From NCBI RefSeq assembly GCF_000819805.1, contig NZ_CDCE01000008.1, positions 46,657 to 110,656 of the forward strand: a stretch of DNA of 64,000 nucleotides, in the 5' to 3' direction. This document shows positions 9,178 through 19,900 of this stretch, piece by piece. The stretch's first letter is position 1; every line of letters starts with the position of its first letter. The DNA comes from Aeromonas diversa CDC 2478-85. GTDB taxonomy: Bacteria > Pseudomonadota > Gammaproteobacteria > Enterobacterales > Aeromonadaceae. A program made the translations under genes and the position numbers. Below the pieces are notes generated by a model. The model made no database searches, was not told the origin of the DNA, and saw nothing but the letters and a program-made list of their open reading frames with translations.

Positions 9178-10728
9178 ATGAACGACACCCTGATGGGCAC
9201 CAGCCTGCCCTATGCCGAACGCCGCCGTCTCGGCCTGATGGGGCGCATGCCCCATAAAGAGGAGTCGCTGGCCCAGCAGCGCCGCCGTATTCATCGACTG
9301 GTACAGGCCATGCAAAGCCCGTTCGATCAGCATCTGCTGCTGCGTCAGCTGCAGGAGGACAACCCTGTGCTCTTCTACGATCTGGTGCGCCACCACCTGC
9401 CGGAGCTCTTGCCCATCATCTACACCCCGGTGGTGGGAGAGGCGTGCCAGCGCCACAGCGATCTCTACCTGCGTAGCCACGGCCTCTACCTCTCGTGGCA
9501 CGACAGGGACGATCTCGACGCCATCTTCGACTCGGTGGAGCAGGAGGTGGATGTCATCGTCATCTCCGACGGAGAGCGGGTGCTTGGCCTCGGCGATCTC
9601 GGCATCGGCGGCATGGGGATCTGCATCGGCAAGCTGGCCCTCTACAGCGCCGCCGGCGGCATAGATCCGGCCCGTACCCTGCCCCTGTGTGTCGACGTGG
9701 GCACCAACAACCCCGAGCTGCTGGAGGATGACTCCTACCTCGGCTGGCAGGCGCCGCGCATCGACGGGGAAGCTTACTACCACTTCATGGACAAGGTGGT
9801 GGCCGCCATTCGCCGCCGCTGGCCCCAGGTGGTGTTGCAGTTCGAAGACTTTGCCGGCAAGCATGCCGCCAACCTGTTGGCGCGCTACCGCGATGAGCTG
9901 TGCATGTTCAACGACGACATCCAGGGCACGGCGGCCGTCACCTCGGCCTGTGTGCTGGCTGGCCTGCGTCAGGCGGGACGGGCCCTGGCCGATACGCCTG
10001 TGCTGATCGTCGGCGCCGGCGCCGCCGGCTGCGGCATCGCCGCCATGTTGGCGCAGCTGGCCGGTGGCAGTGACACCATCTGGCTGTTCGATCAGGAGGG
10101 GGTGGTGAGCCGCGATCGGGCGGATCTCACGCCGGGCCAGCGCCCCTTCGCCCGACCCGCAGAAGAGGCCAGTGGCGATCTGGCGGCGGTGATCCAGCGT
10201 CTGCGCCCCGGCGTGCTCATCGGGGTGAGCGGTCAGGGCGGACTCTTCACCCGTGCGGTGCTCGAGACGATGGGGGAGGTGAACGAGCGACCGGTGATCC
10301 TGCCTCTCTCCAACCCGACCCGCAGCGCCGAGGCGACCCCGCAGCAGGTGTGGGAGGCGAGCGGAGAGCGCGCCCTGATCGCCACCGGTAGCCCGTTTGC
10401 CCCGGTGCCGGTGGGAGAGAGCCTGCGCAGCGTCTCCCAGTGCAACAACGTCTACGTCTTCCCCGGCATTGGCCTCGGTGCCACCGCGGTGAAGGCGCGG
10501 CGCATCAGCGACGGCATGTTGCTGGCCGCGGTGGAGGCGGTCGGCGCCTATCCACTGGAGGCGGGTCGGCTGCTGCCTCCCATCGAGCAGGTGGGCGAGG
10601 TAGCTCGCGCCGTGGCGCGCGCCGTGGCCCTGGCGGCCCGTGCCGAGGGGCTGGCCGAGTTTGACGGGGATCCGGCTCCCGTCATTGACCGGGCCTGGTG
10701 GCGCCCCCATTATTGGGCACTTCGCTGA
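9178..10728 (+). CDS. NAD-type malic enzyme
   Basis: A 516-residue enzyme of the large malic enzyme family, converting malate to pyruvate and CO2. It shows the malic N-domain (IIYTPVVGEACQRHSDLY, GLGDLGIGGMGICIGKLALY), the metal- and substrate-binding FEDFAGKHAANLL region, FNDDIQGTAAVTSA, and a Rossmann GAGAAGCGIA motif near residue 280. The short form, close in size to E. coli MaeA (565), suggests NAD use. Placed between the 2HCT carrier and its sensor kinase, it completes a malate uptake and decarboxylation route. Confidence 0.9.
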   Translation: MNDTLMGTSLPYAERRRLGLMGRMPHKEESLAQQRRRIHRLVQAMQSPFDQHLLLRQLQEDNPVLFYDLVRHHLPELLPIIYTPVVGEACQRHSDLYLRSHGLYLSWHDRDDLDAIFDSVEQEVDVIVISDGERVLGLGDLGIGGMGICIGKLALYSAAGGIDPARTLPLCVDVGTNNPELLEDDSYLGWQAPRIDGEAYYHFMDKVVAAIRRRWPQVVLQFEDFAGKHAANLLARYRDELCMFNDDIQGTAAVTSACVLAGLRQAGRALADTPVLIVGAGAAGCGIAAMLAQLAGGSDTIWLFDQEGVVSRDRADLTPGQRPFARPAEEASGDLAAVIQRLRPGVLIGVSGQGGLFTRAVLETMGEVNERPVILPLSNPTRSAEATPQQVWEASGERALIATGSPFAPVPVGESLRSVSQCNNVYVFPGIGLGATAVKARRISDGMLLAAVEAVGAYPLEAGRLLPPIEQVGEVARAVARAVALAARAEGLAEFDGDPAPVIDRAWWRPHYWALR

Positions 10729-10744
10729 CATGCAAGGGCATCCC

Positions 10745-12310
10745 ATGAAACTGCGCCACCAGGTCCTGCTCCTCTCCCTGTCGGTCTCTCTGCTGCTGCT
10801 CCTGGTGCTGGGGACCCTGCTGGCCCTCTTCATCCGTCATCTGGTCGAGAATAACCTGGAGGAGAAGGGAAGCGAGCTGGCCCGCATTCTGGCCGGTGAC
10901 GAGCGGGTGGTGGTGGCCCTGCAACGGGGGCACGACGCCACCCTGCGCGACTACATAGAGGGGCTCAGCGCCCGCACCGACGCGGCCTACATGGTGGTGA
11001 CCGATCGCCACGCCATTCGCCTGAGCCATCCCAACCCGGCGCTGGTGGGGGGGCGTTTTCGCGGGGAGGATATCTGGTATGCCCTGCACGGTCGCCAGAG
11101 CTACTGCTCGCGGGACGTAGGCACCCTGGGGCCGGCCATTCGCTGCTTCTCCCCCGTGCTTGGTGCCGACGGTCGCCCTATCGGCACCGTGGTGGTCGGT
11201 TATCTGATGCAGCGGGTGGAGGCTGTCTATATGGAGCGCCTCTCCCTGGTGGTGGGGGCCATCCTCTCCCTGCTGGGGGCCGGCTTCTTGTTGGCGCTCG
11301 GGATCCAGCGACGCCTGAAGCGCACCCTGTTGGACCTGGAGCCCGAGACCATAGCGCGGCGCTTCGTGGAGCAGGAGTTGGTGCTCGAGAGCATTCAGGA
11401 GGGGATCATCGCCATCGACCGAGAGGGGCGGGTGAGCATGCTCAACAGTGCCGCCTTCTATCAGCTGCGCCTGCCTGGGCCGGGGCGCCAGTCTCTGGTG
11501 GGGCAGTCGCTGGCTCCCCTGGTGCCCTATCTGGCGACCAGCCTGACCCGGGCGGAAGGGGAGATCCAGTTCCAGGTGCACGGGGAGAGCTTCGTCGGCC
11601 GGCTGCAACAGATAGGCCACGGTGGTGCCCGCCTGCTTATCTTCAGCCGCCCCGAGGCGGCCGGCAGCCTTGCCTCCCAGGTGACCCACCTGCGCCAGTA
11701 TGCGGAGCTGCTGCGCATGCAGACTCACGAGTTTGCCAACAAGCTGAGCAGCCTCTCCGGGCTCTTGCAACTGGGGCACGTGAGTCAGGCGGTGGAGCTT
11801 ATCCAGCGTGAAAATGACGAGTGCCAGGTGCTGCTCGGAGATCTGCTGCGCGCCGTGCAGGACAAGCCGGTGGCAGGCCTTATCCTCGGCAAGTTCAGCC
11901 GGGCCCGGGAGCTGGGGGTGCGCCTCGAGCTCGATCCCGACTCCCATCTGGAGGAGTACCCGGTCTCGGTGTCGGCGGATCTCATCACCCTCATCGGCAA
12001 TCTGCTCGACAACGGTATTCGCGCCGCTCGGGCCAACCGGGAGCGGGTCGCACCCAGAGTGCTGCTCTCGCTCGACGATCAGGGGCGGCGTCTGGTGATC
12101 GAGGTCGAAGACAGCGGCGCCGGAGTCGACGAGGCGCTCGCCGATCACCTGTTCGAATACGGGGTGAGCCGTCAGAGCGGCGATCACGGGGTGGGGCTGT
12201 TTCTGGTCAAGGAGACGGCCGAGCGTCATGGGGGTGTGATAGAATGGCGGCGCACCGCTGCCCGAACCACACTGTTCGGCATTTATCTCGACAAAGAACA
12301 ACTAGTGTAA
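10745..12310 (+). CDS. CitA/DcuS-type sensor histidine kinase
   Basis: A 521-residue membrane sensor kinase for C4-dicarboxylate or citrate-type ligands. Two membrane segments (about 7-30 and 167-187) bracket a periplasmic PAS domain. A cytoplasmic PAS follows (about 210-305), then the atypical phospho-acceptor H328 in the MQTHEFANKLSSLSGLLQ motif of this family, the N box NLLDNGIRAA and the G boxes DSGAGVDEA and HGVGLFLVKE. The ATG at 10745 gives the membrane segment right at the N-terminus. It is followed three bases later by its response regulator and presumably controls the carrier and malic enzyme genes ahead. Confidence 0.9.
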   Translation: MKLRHQVLLLSLSVSLLLLLVLGTLLALFIRHLVENNLEEKGSELARILAGDERVVVALQRGHDATLRDYIEGLSARTDAAYMVVTDRHAIRLSHPNPALVGGRFRGEDIWYALHGRQSYCSRDVGTLGPAIRCFSPVLGADGRPIGTVVVGYLMQRVEAVYMERLSLVVGAILSLLGAGFLLALGIQRRLKRTLLDLEPETIARRFVEQELVLESIQEGIIAIDREGRVSMLNSAAFYQLRLPGPGRQSLVGQSLAPLVPYLATSLTRAEGEIQFQVHGESFVGRLQQIGHGGARLLIFSRPEAAGSLASQVTHLRQYAELLRMQTHEFANKLSSLSGLLQLGHVSQAVELIQRENDECQVLLGDLLRAVQDKPVAGLILGKFSRARELGVRLELDPDSHLEEYPVSVSADLITLIGNLLDNGIRAARANRERVAPRVLLSLDDQGRRLVIEVEDSGAGVDEALADHLFEYGVSRQSGDHGVGLFLVKETAERHGGVIEWRRTAARTTLFGIYLDKEQLV

Positions 12311-12313
12311 GAC

Positions 12314-13000
12314 ATGGAGTCAATAACCAGCCTCATCATCGAAGATGATCCGCGCATCGCCGCCATCCTGGCCGATCTCGTCGCCAATCGCCCCGGTTTT
12401 AGCCTGCTTGGCAGGGCCGAGACCCTGACCGAGGCAGAGCAGATGCTCAACGCCACGCCGATCCAACTGCTGCTGGTGGATGTCTCCCTGCCCGATGGCT
12501 CGGGTCTGGAGTGGGTCGCCAACCTGCGTGCCCGGGGCATCGACAGCCAGGTGATCATGGTTACCGCCGCCAGCGACGTGGCCAGCATCCAGCGAGCCCT
12601 CAACCTGGGGGTGCAGGATTACATCATCAAGCCCCTGCGCCTGTCGCGCATCCAGCAGAGCCTGGCCGAGGTGCAGGCGCTGTGCCGTCGGCTGGCCGAG
12701 CGCCGCCACCTGGATCAGGGGGATCTCGACCGTCTGCTCGGCAAGGGGCGCCCGCGGGAGAGCCGCGACACCCCCAAGGGGATCGACGCCATCACCTTGC
12801 GTCAGGTGCTCGACCTGTTGGCCGGTGAGCCGGAGAACACCTTCACCACGGATACCGTCTCCCTGCGCCTCTCCTTAAGTCGCACCACGGCGCGCCGCTA
12901 CCTGGAGTATCTGGAGTCGGAAGATCGGCTGGAGGTGGAGCTCAACTATGGTCAGCGTGGCCGCCCCGAGCGACGTTATCGCTGGCGCAAGGATCTGTAA
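12314..13000 (+). CDS. CitB/DcuR-type response regulator
   Basis: A 228-residue regulator with a receiver domain (acidic pocket D11-D12, phospho-acceptor D56 in LLLVDVSLPDGSG, conserved Lys in DYIIKPL) and a C-terminal winged helix (about 155-225, SLSRTTARRYLEYLE). This domain order and the C-terminal sequence are those of the CitB/DcuR/DpiA group, which pairs with the adjacent kinase type. It is the last gene of the malate cluster and ends just before a strong hairpin. Confidence 0.9.
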   Translation: MESITSLIIEDDPRIAAILADLVANRPGFSLLGRAETLTEAEQMLNATPIQLLLVDVSLPDGSGLEWVANLRARGIDSQVIMVTAASDVASIQRALNLGVQDYIIKPLRLSRIQQSLAEVQALCRRLAERRHLDQGDLDRLLGKGRPRESRDTPKGIDAITLRQVLDLLAGEPENTFTTDTVSLRLSLSRTTARRYLEYLESEDRLEVELNYGQRGRPERRYRWRKDL

Positions 13001-13003
13001 GCA

Positions 13004-13029
13004 AACGGGAGCCATCGGCTCCCGTTTTT
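13004..13029. terminator. Bidirectional terminator
   Basis: AACGGGAGCC and GGCTCCCGTT flank a three-base loop, followed by T residues. It separates the response regulator from the convergent EamA gene. Confidence 0.85.
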
Positions 13030-13913
13030 CATGCGGCGGCGGCGAGCCTGGCCCGGCGCGGCCGGTACTGGCTCAAGGCCACGCCGCTCAAGATGAGTCC
13101 CCCGCCCAGCAGATGGAAGCCGTGTACCGGCTCACCCAGGCTCAGGGTGGCCATGAGGGCCGTGCACAGGGGCATCAGGTTCATGAAGATGGCGGTACGC
13201 TCCGGACCCAGGCTGGCGAGGCCGCGCATCCAGCAGTAGGCGGCAAACAGGGAGGAGGCGATGCCGGCAAACAGCACCAGGCCCATGGCGTCCGGTGTGA
13301 TGGCCAGGGAGTCTGCGCTGGCCGCCACAGGGACCAGCAGCAGCACCGCCAGCAGCACCTGAAGGTAGAGGTTGAGCCAGGGGCCGAAGGGGGGCTGCCA
13401 GCGGCGCAGCAAGAGACCATAGAGGGCATAACTGGTGGTGCCGAGCAGCATGAGCCCGTCCCCCGGGTTGATGCCGGCGTGCAGCAGCGCCAGAGGTTGT
13501 CCCTGACCGAGCAGCCAGAGCACCCCGAACAGGGAGACGAGCACGCCCACCACGGCCTGGCGGCTGGGACGGGTGCCGAAGAAGAGGGCACCGAGCACCA
13601 CGGTCAGCAGGGGGATGAGAGAGCCGATCACTCCCATGTTGGTCGCCGAGGTTTGATGCGCGGCATAGTAGGCGAGGCATTGATAGAGCACCATGCCGAG
13701 CGCTGCCAACACCAGCAGCTTGCCGAGCCAGGGGCGCAGCTCACCACGCCGGCGCCACAAGAGCGACAGACAGAAGGGGGAGAGCGCCAGGGCGGCGACC
13801 ACCCAGCGATAAAACGAGATGGCGGCCGGGTCGATAAGGCCGGCCGCCGCCTTGGAGGCGACGGTATTGGCCGCCCAGATGAGGACGGCGAGCAGGGGGA
13901 AGAGTTGCGGCAT
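13029..13913 (-). CDS. EamA/DMT-family inner-membrane exporter
   Basis: A 294-residue protein with ten predicted membrane segments in two EamA repeats; the start MPQLFPLLAVLIWAANTVASKAAAG is typical, and a second repeat begins near residue 145 (GDGLMLLGTTSYALYGLLLRR). The drug/metabolite family exports amino acids, metabolites or drugs; the substrate cannot be told. It is transcribed divergently from an AraC-type gene 95 bases away, which is its likely regulator. Confidence 0.87.
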   Translation of the reverse strand: MPQLFPLLAVLIWAANTVASKAAAGLIDPAAISFYRWVVAALALSPFCLSLLWRRRGELRPWLGKLLVLAALGMVLYQCLAYYAAHQTSATNMGVIGSLIPLLTVVLGALFFGTRPSRQAVVGVLVSLFGVLWLLGQGQPLALLHAGINPGDGLMLLGTTSYALYGLLLRRWQPPFGPWLNLYLQVLLAVLLLVPVAASADSLAITPDAMGLVLFAGIASSLFAAYCWMRGLASLGPERTAIFMNLMPLCTALMATLSLGEPVHGFHLLGGGLILSGVALSQYRPRRARLAAAA

Positions 13914-14008
13914 GATGGCTCCTTGGTGGAATAGAAGCAGTCTAGCCTTGTCTTTTATGAGATAAGTAGCGTAAATGAGACATCTGATAACCGGTTTGGG
14001 ACAATCTC

Positions 14009-14800
14009 ATGGGTACCCTCACCCTGGCCGAGCAGGATCGCCTGCTGGCCGCCCCCCACCCCCTCTACTTTCGCTATAGCCAGATCCAGGGGGGCAACGC
14101 CTGCGCCGAGCATGCCCACCCCTGGGGCCAGCTCAGCCTCATCAGCCTCGGCATCATGGTGGTGGAGGTGGCTGGGGAGCGGCTGGTGGCCCCGCCCGAT
14201 TACCTCATCTGGGTGCCGGCGGATGTGCCTCACTCCGCCTATAACGAGCAGACCCTGGACTACACCTCCATCTACGTGAGCCACGAGCTGGCCGCGCGCC
14301 TTCCGGGGGAGCCGGTGCTGCTTGCCCTCACCCCATTGCTGCGCGCCCTGCTCGACGACTTCACCCAGCGCCGAGTCGGCCACACCCGGGAGGAGTGGGA
14401 CAGGTGTCAGGCCGAGCTCTTCATCGAGAAGCTGGCGCGCACCCGCTGTCAGCCGAGCTACTTGCCCCAGAGCCGCGATCGCCTGCTTGCGCCTCTGCTG
14501 GCGGCCCTGCAGGCGGCGCCGGAGGACAACCGCACCCTGGCCGAGTGGGCCACGTCGTTGCATACCACGGAGCGCACCCTGGCACGGCGCTGCCAGAAGG
14601 AGCTCGGCATGAGCCTCGGGCAGTGGCGCACCCGGCTGCGCATGGTCAAGGCCCTGGCCTGGCTGCGTGGCGACATGCCGGTGCAGGAGATCGCCTGGCG
14701 CCTCGGTTACACCTCCACCTCGGCCTTTATCGCCATGTTCCAGCGCGAGCAGGGCTGCGCCCCCCAGCGCTACCGCCAGCAGTTGGGCGGTGGCGCCTGA
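14009..14800 (+). CDS. AraC-family transcriptional regulator
   Basis: A 263-residue regulator with an N-terminal cupin-like sensor part (CAEHAHPWGQLSLISLGIM) and a C-terminal double helix-turn-helix (about 170-258; LARRCQKELGMSLGQWRTRL and IAWRLGYTSTSAFIAMFQRE). The ending RYRQQLGGGA matches the family. It is divergent from the EamA exporter gene and probably controls it. The start codon is supported by a signal just upstream but is not certain. Confidence 0.88.
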   Translation: MGTLTLAEQDRLLAAPHPLYFRYSQIQGGNACAEHAHPWGQLSLISLGIMVVEVAGERLVAPPDYLIWVPADVPHSAYNEQTLDYTSIYVSHELAARLPGEPVLLALTPLLRALLDDFTQRRVGHTREEWDRCQAELFIEKLARTRCQPSYLPQSRDRLLAPLLAALQAAPEDNRTLAEWATSLHTTERTLARRCQKELGMSLGQWRTRLRMVKALAWLRGDMPVQEIAWRLGYTSTSAFIAMFQREQGCAPQRYRQQLGGGA

Positions 14801-14851
14801 GCCTGCCCCGCCGCAGATAGCAGAGTCAGAACCGGTGGCAGAGTGCACCGA

Positions 14852-15781
14852 TCACATGGGGAGATATTTTTGCAGGGTACGGCTGTACACCCCCTTGCCT
14901 TTGGCCATCTCGTCGACCAAAAAATCGATCAATTTGCGCCTGGCGAGCGGCATGTAATGGCGGGAGGGATAGATAAGCCAGCAGCGTCCCAGAGTGGGAG
15001 CGACCTGTGCCAGCAGTCTCACCAGCAATCCCTGCTCGACCAGAGGGTCACACATTTCGGCCGGCATACAGACGACGCCCTGACCCAGTAAGGCCGCTTC
15101 CATCATCAGTGAGGGGTGATTAAGGATAAGGTTGCCCTGCAGACGCAGATTGCCGGATATGGCCCGTGGCAGGGGATCAAACAGTTTCCCGTCCTGCATT
15201 CGCAGGCGGATCACGTTGTGCTGTTGCAACTCTTCCAGCTTGGTGAGGGGAGCCGAGTGCGCTAGGTAATCGGGACTGGCGTAGAAGCAGAGTCGGGTAT
15301 CCAGCACGGGGCGGGCGATGAGAGTAGAGTCTTCGTGCATCTCGCCCAGGGCAAAGGCCAAATCCAAGTGGTGACGCGCCATATCCAAGCGCTCCGGATG
15401 GGTGAGGATCTCGATGCTGACACCCGGATGGCGTGCCATGAACTCGAAGATGAGCTCCCCCACGGCCAGCAGGTGCGGGATCGGCAGGAGGTGAATGCGC
15501 AGGTGCCCGGCTATCTCGGTGGCGGGCTGGCTCACCTCCTGAATCGTGCTCTCCAGTTCTTCTATGATGGGCAGCGTGCGTTCATAGAAGCGTTCACCTG
15601 CCTGGGTCAGGCTCATGAGGCGGCTCTGGCGGTGGAACAGTTTCACGTTGAGCTCATCTTCCAGGTTCTTCAGGCGCCGGCTCACGCTGGACTTGGGCTG
15701 GTTCAGCATGTCGGCCGTGGTCACCAGCCCCCCATTCTTGACGATGAGGTGAAAGAGTTTCAGGTCGTCTGTACGCATCAT
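14852..15781 (-). CDS. LysR-family transcriptional regulator
   Basis: A 309-residue regulator with an N-terminal winged helix (MMRTDDLKLFHLIVKNGGLV, then STTADMLNQPKSSVSRRLKNLE-like helices) and a type 2 periplasmic-binding-like effector domain from about residue 90. It is divergent from an RND efflux adaptor gene 117 bases away; LysR regulators commonly control such divergent neighbours, so the pump genes are its likely target. The effector is unknown. Confidence 0.88.
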   Translation of the reverse strand: MMRTDDLKLFHLIVKNGGLVTTADMLNQPKSSVSRRLKNLEDELNVKLFHRQSRLMSLTQAGERFYERTLPIIEELESTIQEVSQPATEIAGHLRIHLLPIPHLLAVGELIFEFMARHPGVSIEILTHPERLDMARHHLDLAFALGEMHEDSTLIARPVLDTRLCFYASPDYLAHSAPLTKLEELQQHNVIRLRMQDGKLFDPLPRAISGNLRLQGNLILNHPSLMMEAALLGQGVVCMPAEMCDPLVEQGLLVRLLAQVAPTLGRCWLIYPSRHYMPLARRKLIDFLVDEMAKGKGVYSRTLQKYLPM

Positions 15782-15898
15782 TTAGTTCTGAAAAATGGAA
15801 CCCATGGTTTCATTTTATCCTGTTTATCGAGACTTTGGCCAAGGCTACATTACGCCCCCTCTGATTGATGTAGTGAGGGTGTGGTGTTGAGACTGACG

Positions 15899-16972
15899 AT
15901 GAGAGCGCTCGGCGTGCTGCTGGCGATGGTGACCCTAAGCGGTTGTGGCGAGGCGCAAAGCTCGGTGGCGGCGCAGGCCGTGGTCAGGCCGGTTAAATTG
16001 ATGGAAGTGCAGGATGAACGGAGTGGAGGCTGGCGGCGATTCCCGGCAACCGTCGTCGCCAGCGAACAGGCTGAACTGGCATTTCGTATCAATGGCCAGC
16101 TGGTAGAGCTGAATCTGGTGGAAGGGCAGCCGATTCGGCAGGGCCAGTTATTGGCGCGCCTCGATGACAGAGATGCTCGCAACACTCTTCTCAATCGCGA
16201 AGCGGACTATGAGCTGGCCGATGCCGATTTTCGCCGCAAGGCGGCGCTGCTCGAGCGCAAGTTGATCTCTCAGGCCGATTACGACCGTGCCAAGGCCACC
16301 CGCAAATCGGCCCTGGCGGCCCTCAACAGCGCCCGGGATTTGCTCTCCTATACCCGTCTCGAAGCCCCCTTCAGCGGTATCGTCGCCAAGATAGAGCTGG
16401 AGAACCACCAGATGGTGCGGGCCAACGAAACCGTGATGGGGGTGCAGCGCAACGATGCCATCGACATCCGCATCCAGGCCCCGGAATCCCTGGTGGTCTC
16501 CTTCTCTGGTGCCTCGGCGCCACTCAAGCAGAGCACGCCGCTGGTGCGTTTTGCCGCCGACCCCGATCGGACCTACCCGGTGCACTACAAGGAGCACGCG
16601 ACCAAGGTGACCTCGGGTACCCAGTCCTATGAGGTGGTGTTTACCCTGCCACGTCCGGCCGCCCTCAACCTGCTGCCGGGGATGAGCGCCGAGCTGCAGC
16701 TGCAGCTGCCGGGAGCCGAGGCGATGGATGCGGTGGTGTTGCCCCCCGCGGCGATCGACAGAAGCGATAAGAACGGTCAGGTTCGGGTGTGGCGTTTCGA
16801 TGAACAAAGTGGTCGCGTCTCTTCTGTACCTGTCACTCTGGGGCAGGTGCGTAGCGACGGGATTGAGGTGCTCGGTGCACTCAGCCGTGGCGAACGAGTG
16901 GTGGTGGCTGGCAGCCAGCAGCTGAAAGAGGGCATGGTGGTGAAGCCATTGCGTTGGGAGCGTGGGGTCTAA
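15899..16972 (+). CDS. RND efflux periplasmic adaptor lipoprotein
   Basis: A 357-residue membrane-fusion protein with a lipobox signal (MRALGVLLAMVTLSGCGE; Cys16 would be lipidated). The lipoyl/biotinyl halves (AELAFRINGQLVELNLVEGQ and EAPFSGIVAKIELENHQMV) flank a helical hairpin, followed by beta-barrel and membrane-proximal domains. A GTG at 15881 could extend it by six residues. It is followed three bases later by the RND pump gene. It should link that pump to an outer-membrane channel encoded elsewhere. Confidence 0.88.
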   Translation: MRALGVLLAMVTLSGCGEAQSSVAAQAVVRPVKLMEVQDERSGGWRRFPATVVASEQAELAFRINGQLVELNLVEGQPIRQGQLLARLDDRDARNTLLNREADYELADADFRRKAALLERKLISQADYDRAKATRKSALAALNSARDLLSYTRLEAPFSGIVAKIELENHQMVRANETVMGVQRNDAIDIRIQAPESLVVSFSGASAPLKQSTPLVRFAADPDRTYPVHYKEHATKVTSGTQSYEVVFTLPRPAALNLLPGMSAELQLQLPGAEAMDAVVLPPAAIDRSDKNGQVRVWRFDEQSGRVSSVPVTLGQVRSDGIEVLGALSRGERVVVAGSQQLKEGMVVKPLRWERGV

Positions 16973-16975
16973 GCC

Positions 16976-19900
16976 ATGAACATAGCGCACTTCTCTATTC
17001 GCCATCGGGTCATCAGCTGGATGTTTTCCCTGTTGTTGCTGGTCGGTGGCAGCCTCTCCTTCCTCGGGCTGGGTCAGCTGGAGTTTCCCGAATTCACCAT
17101 CAAGTCGGCGCTGGTGATCACTCCCTATCCGGGCGCCTCTCCGCAGCAGGTGGAGGAGGAAGTCACCCTGCCGCTGGAGGAGGCCATCCAGCAACTGGCC
17201 TACGTCGACCACATCACTTCGATCAATGGGGCCGGGGTCTCGCAAATCGAGGTGGAGATCAAGGAGCAGTACGACAAGCACGATCTGCCCCAGATCTGGG
17301 ACGAGCTGCGCCGCAAGGTCAATGACCATGCCGGATCTCTGCCGCCGGGCAGTGGCAAGCCGCTGGTGGTCGATGACTTTGGCGATGTCTTCGGGATCCT
17401 GCTCAACGTCACCGGCGCCGGCTATGAGTACCGCGAGCTGGAGAAGTACACCGATCTGCTGCGGCGCGAGCTGGTGCTGCTGCCGGGGGTGAAGAAAGTT
17501 TCCGTGGTGGGAGCCCCGCAGGAGCAGGTGGTAGTCGAGGTTTCCCAGGCCAAATTGGCTGCGCTGGGCCTGGATCAGGCCTACCTGCATAACCTTATTC
17601 GCAGCCAGAACGTGGTCTCTAACGCCGGCCGGGTCTGGGTCGACGGGCAGCGTATCCGCATTCATCCCACCGGGGAATTCGGCGATCTGCAGGAGATGGA
17701 GCACCTGCTAATCAGTCCGCCGGGCAGCGATCATCTGGTCTATCTGGGCGACATAGCGCGCATCTACAAGACCGATGAGGAGAGCCCGCGCCAGCTCTAT
17801 CACAGCAATGGCATGCCGGCCCTCTCGCTCGGGATTGCCTTTTCCTCCGGGGTCAATGTAGTCGAGGTGAGTCAGGCCATTGAGGCCAAACTGGCGACCA
17901 TGGAGGCCGCTCGCCCCATCGGCATGGAGATCAACACCGTCTACAACCAGGGCAAGGTGGTTGAGACCTCGGTGCAGGGTTTTCTCATCAACCTGGCCGA
18001 GTCGATCGCCATCGTGATCGGCGTCCTGCTGGTCTTCATGGGCCTGCGCTCCGGCCTGTTGATGGGCGCTATCCTGCTGCTGACCATACTCGGCACCTTC
18101 ATCGTGATGAAGGTGCTGGATATCCAGTTGCAGCTCATCTCGCTCGGGGCCCTCATCATCGCCCTGGGGATGCTGGTGGACAATGCGATTGTGGTGACCG
18201 AGGGGATCCTCATTGGCATTCAGCGTGGCCAGACCCGGTTCGAAGCGGCTGGACAGGTGGTCAAGCAGACCCAGTGGCCGTTGCTCGGCGCCACCGTGAT
18301 CGCCATCATCGCCTTCGCCCCCATCGGTCTTTCCGATAACGAGGTGGGGGAGTTTTGCGGCGATCTCTTCAAGGTGCTGCTCATCTCCCTGTTCTTCAGT
18401 TGGATAACGGCCCTGACCCTGACCCCCTTCTTCTGCTCCCTGCTGTTTAAAGATGGCCAGGGGGGCACCGAAGAGACGCAGCCCTATCAGGGAATCTTCT
18501 TCACCCTCTATAAGGGAACCCTGACGCTGGCCATGCATTTTCGCAAGATGACGTTGGCGTTGGTGGTATTCGCCCTGGCCCTCTCCATCCTGGGCTTTGG
18601 GCAGGTGAAGAATGTCTTCTTCCCTGCCTCCAGCACGCCGATCTTCTTCGTCGATGTCTGGCTACCGGAGGGGAGCGACATCCGCGCCACCGAGGCGCTG
18701 ATGGGGCGCATCGAACAGGGCCTGCTAGATATGCAAGCCCGTGAAAAGATGGGGCTGGTCAACGTGACCACCGTCATGGGGCAGGGGATCCAGCGCTTCG
18801 TGCTGCCCTATACCCCGGAGAAGAGCTACCTCGCCTACGCGCAGCTGGTGCTTGAGATGAGCGACCGGGAGAGCCTGGATCGCGCCATAGGCAACATCGG
18901 CAGCTACCTCAGGGAGGCATACCCCGAGGCCGAGTTCAGGGTCAAGCACATGGAGAATGGCCCGGCACCGGCGGCCAAGCTGGAGGCCCGCCTCTATGGT
19001 GAGGATCCGGCCGAACTGCGCCGCCTGGCCGAAGAGGTCAAGCAGGCGATGCGCAGTGAGCCTGCGGTGGACAACATCCGCCACACCTGGCGCAACCCGT
19101 CGCCGATGATCCGCCCCCAGCTGGCCAGCGCCACGTTGCGCGAGACTGGCATCAGCAAGAGCGATATCGATGAGGCGTTGCTCATCAACTTCAACGGCAA
19201 GCAGGTCGGTACCTATCGCGAGGGCAGCTCGCTGCTCCCCATCGTGGCCAGAGCGCCGGACGAGGAGCGACTCGACGCCGACAGCCTGCTCAAGTTGCAG
19301 GTGTGGAGCCGTGAGCACGAGACCTTCGTTCCCATGGGGCAGTTGGTCTCCCGACTCGATACCGAGTGGGAAGATCCCCTGATCCTGCGCCGCGATCGCA
19401 TGCGGATGCTGGCGGTGCTGGCAGATCCGGCGCTCGGTTCGGGGGAGACCGCCGATTCTGTGCTGCGCAAGGTGCGCCCCAAGGTAGAGGCGATCGCCCT
19501 GCCGGCGGGTTACCGGCTCGAGTGGGGGGGGGATTACGAGACTTCCCGCGATGCACAGCAGAGTATCTTCAGCTCGCTGCCCATGGGTTTCCTCACCATG
19601 TTCCTCATCACTCTGCTGCTGTTTGATTCGGTGAGAAAGCCGCTGGTCATCTGGTTGACCGTGCCGCTGGCACTGATCGGCGTGGTGAGTGGTCTGCTGT
19701 TGTTTGATGCGCCGCTCAGCTTTATGGCGATTCTGGGACTGCTCAGCCTGAGCGGCATGATCATCAAAAATGGCATAGTGCTGGTGGATCAGATCAACCT
19801 CGAACTGAGCGAAGGCAAAGCCCCCTATCAGGCGGTGTTTGACTCCGCAGTCAGTCGGGTGAGGCCAGTCGGCATGGCTGCGGTTACCACCATGCTGGGG

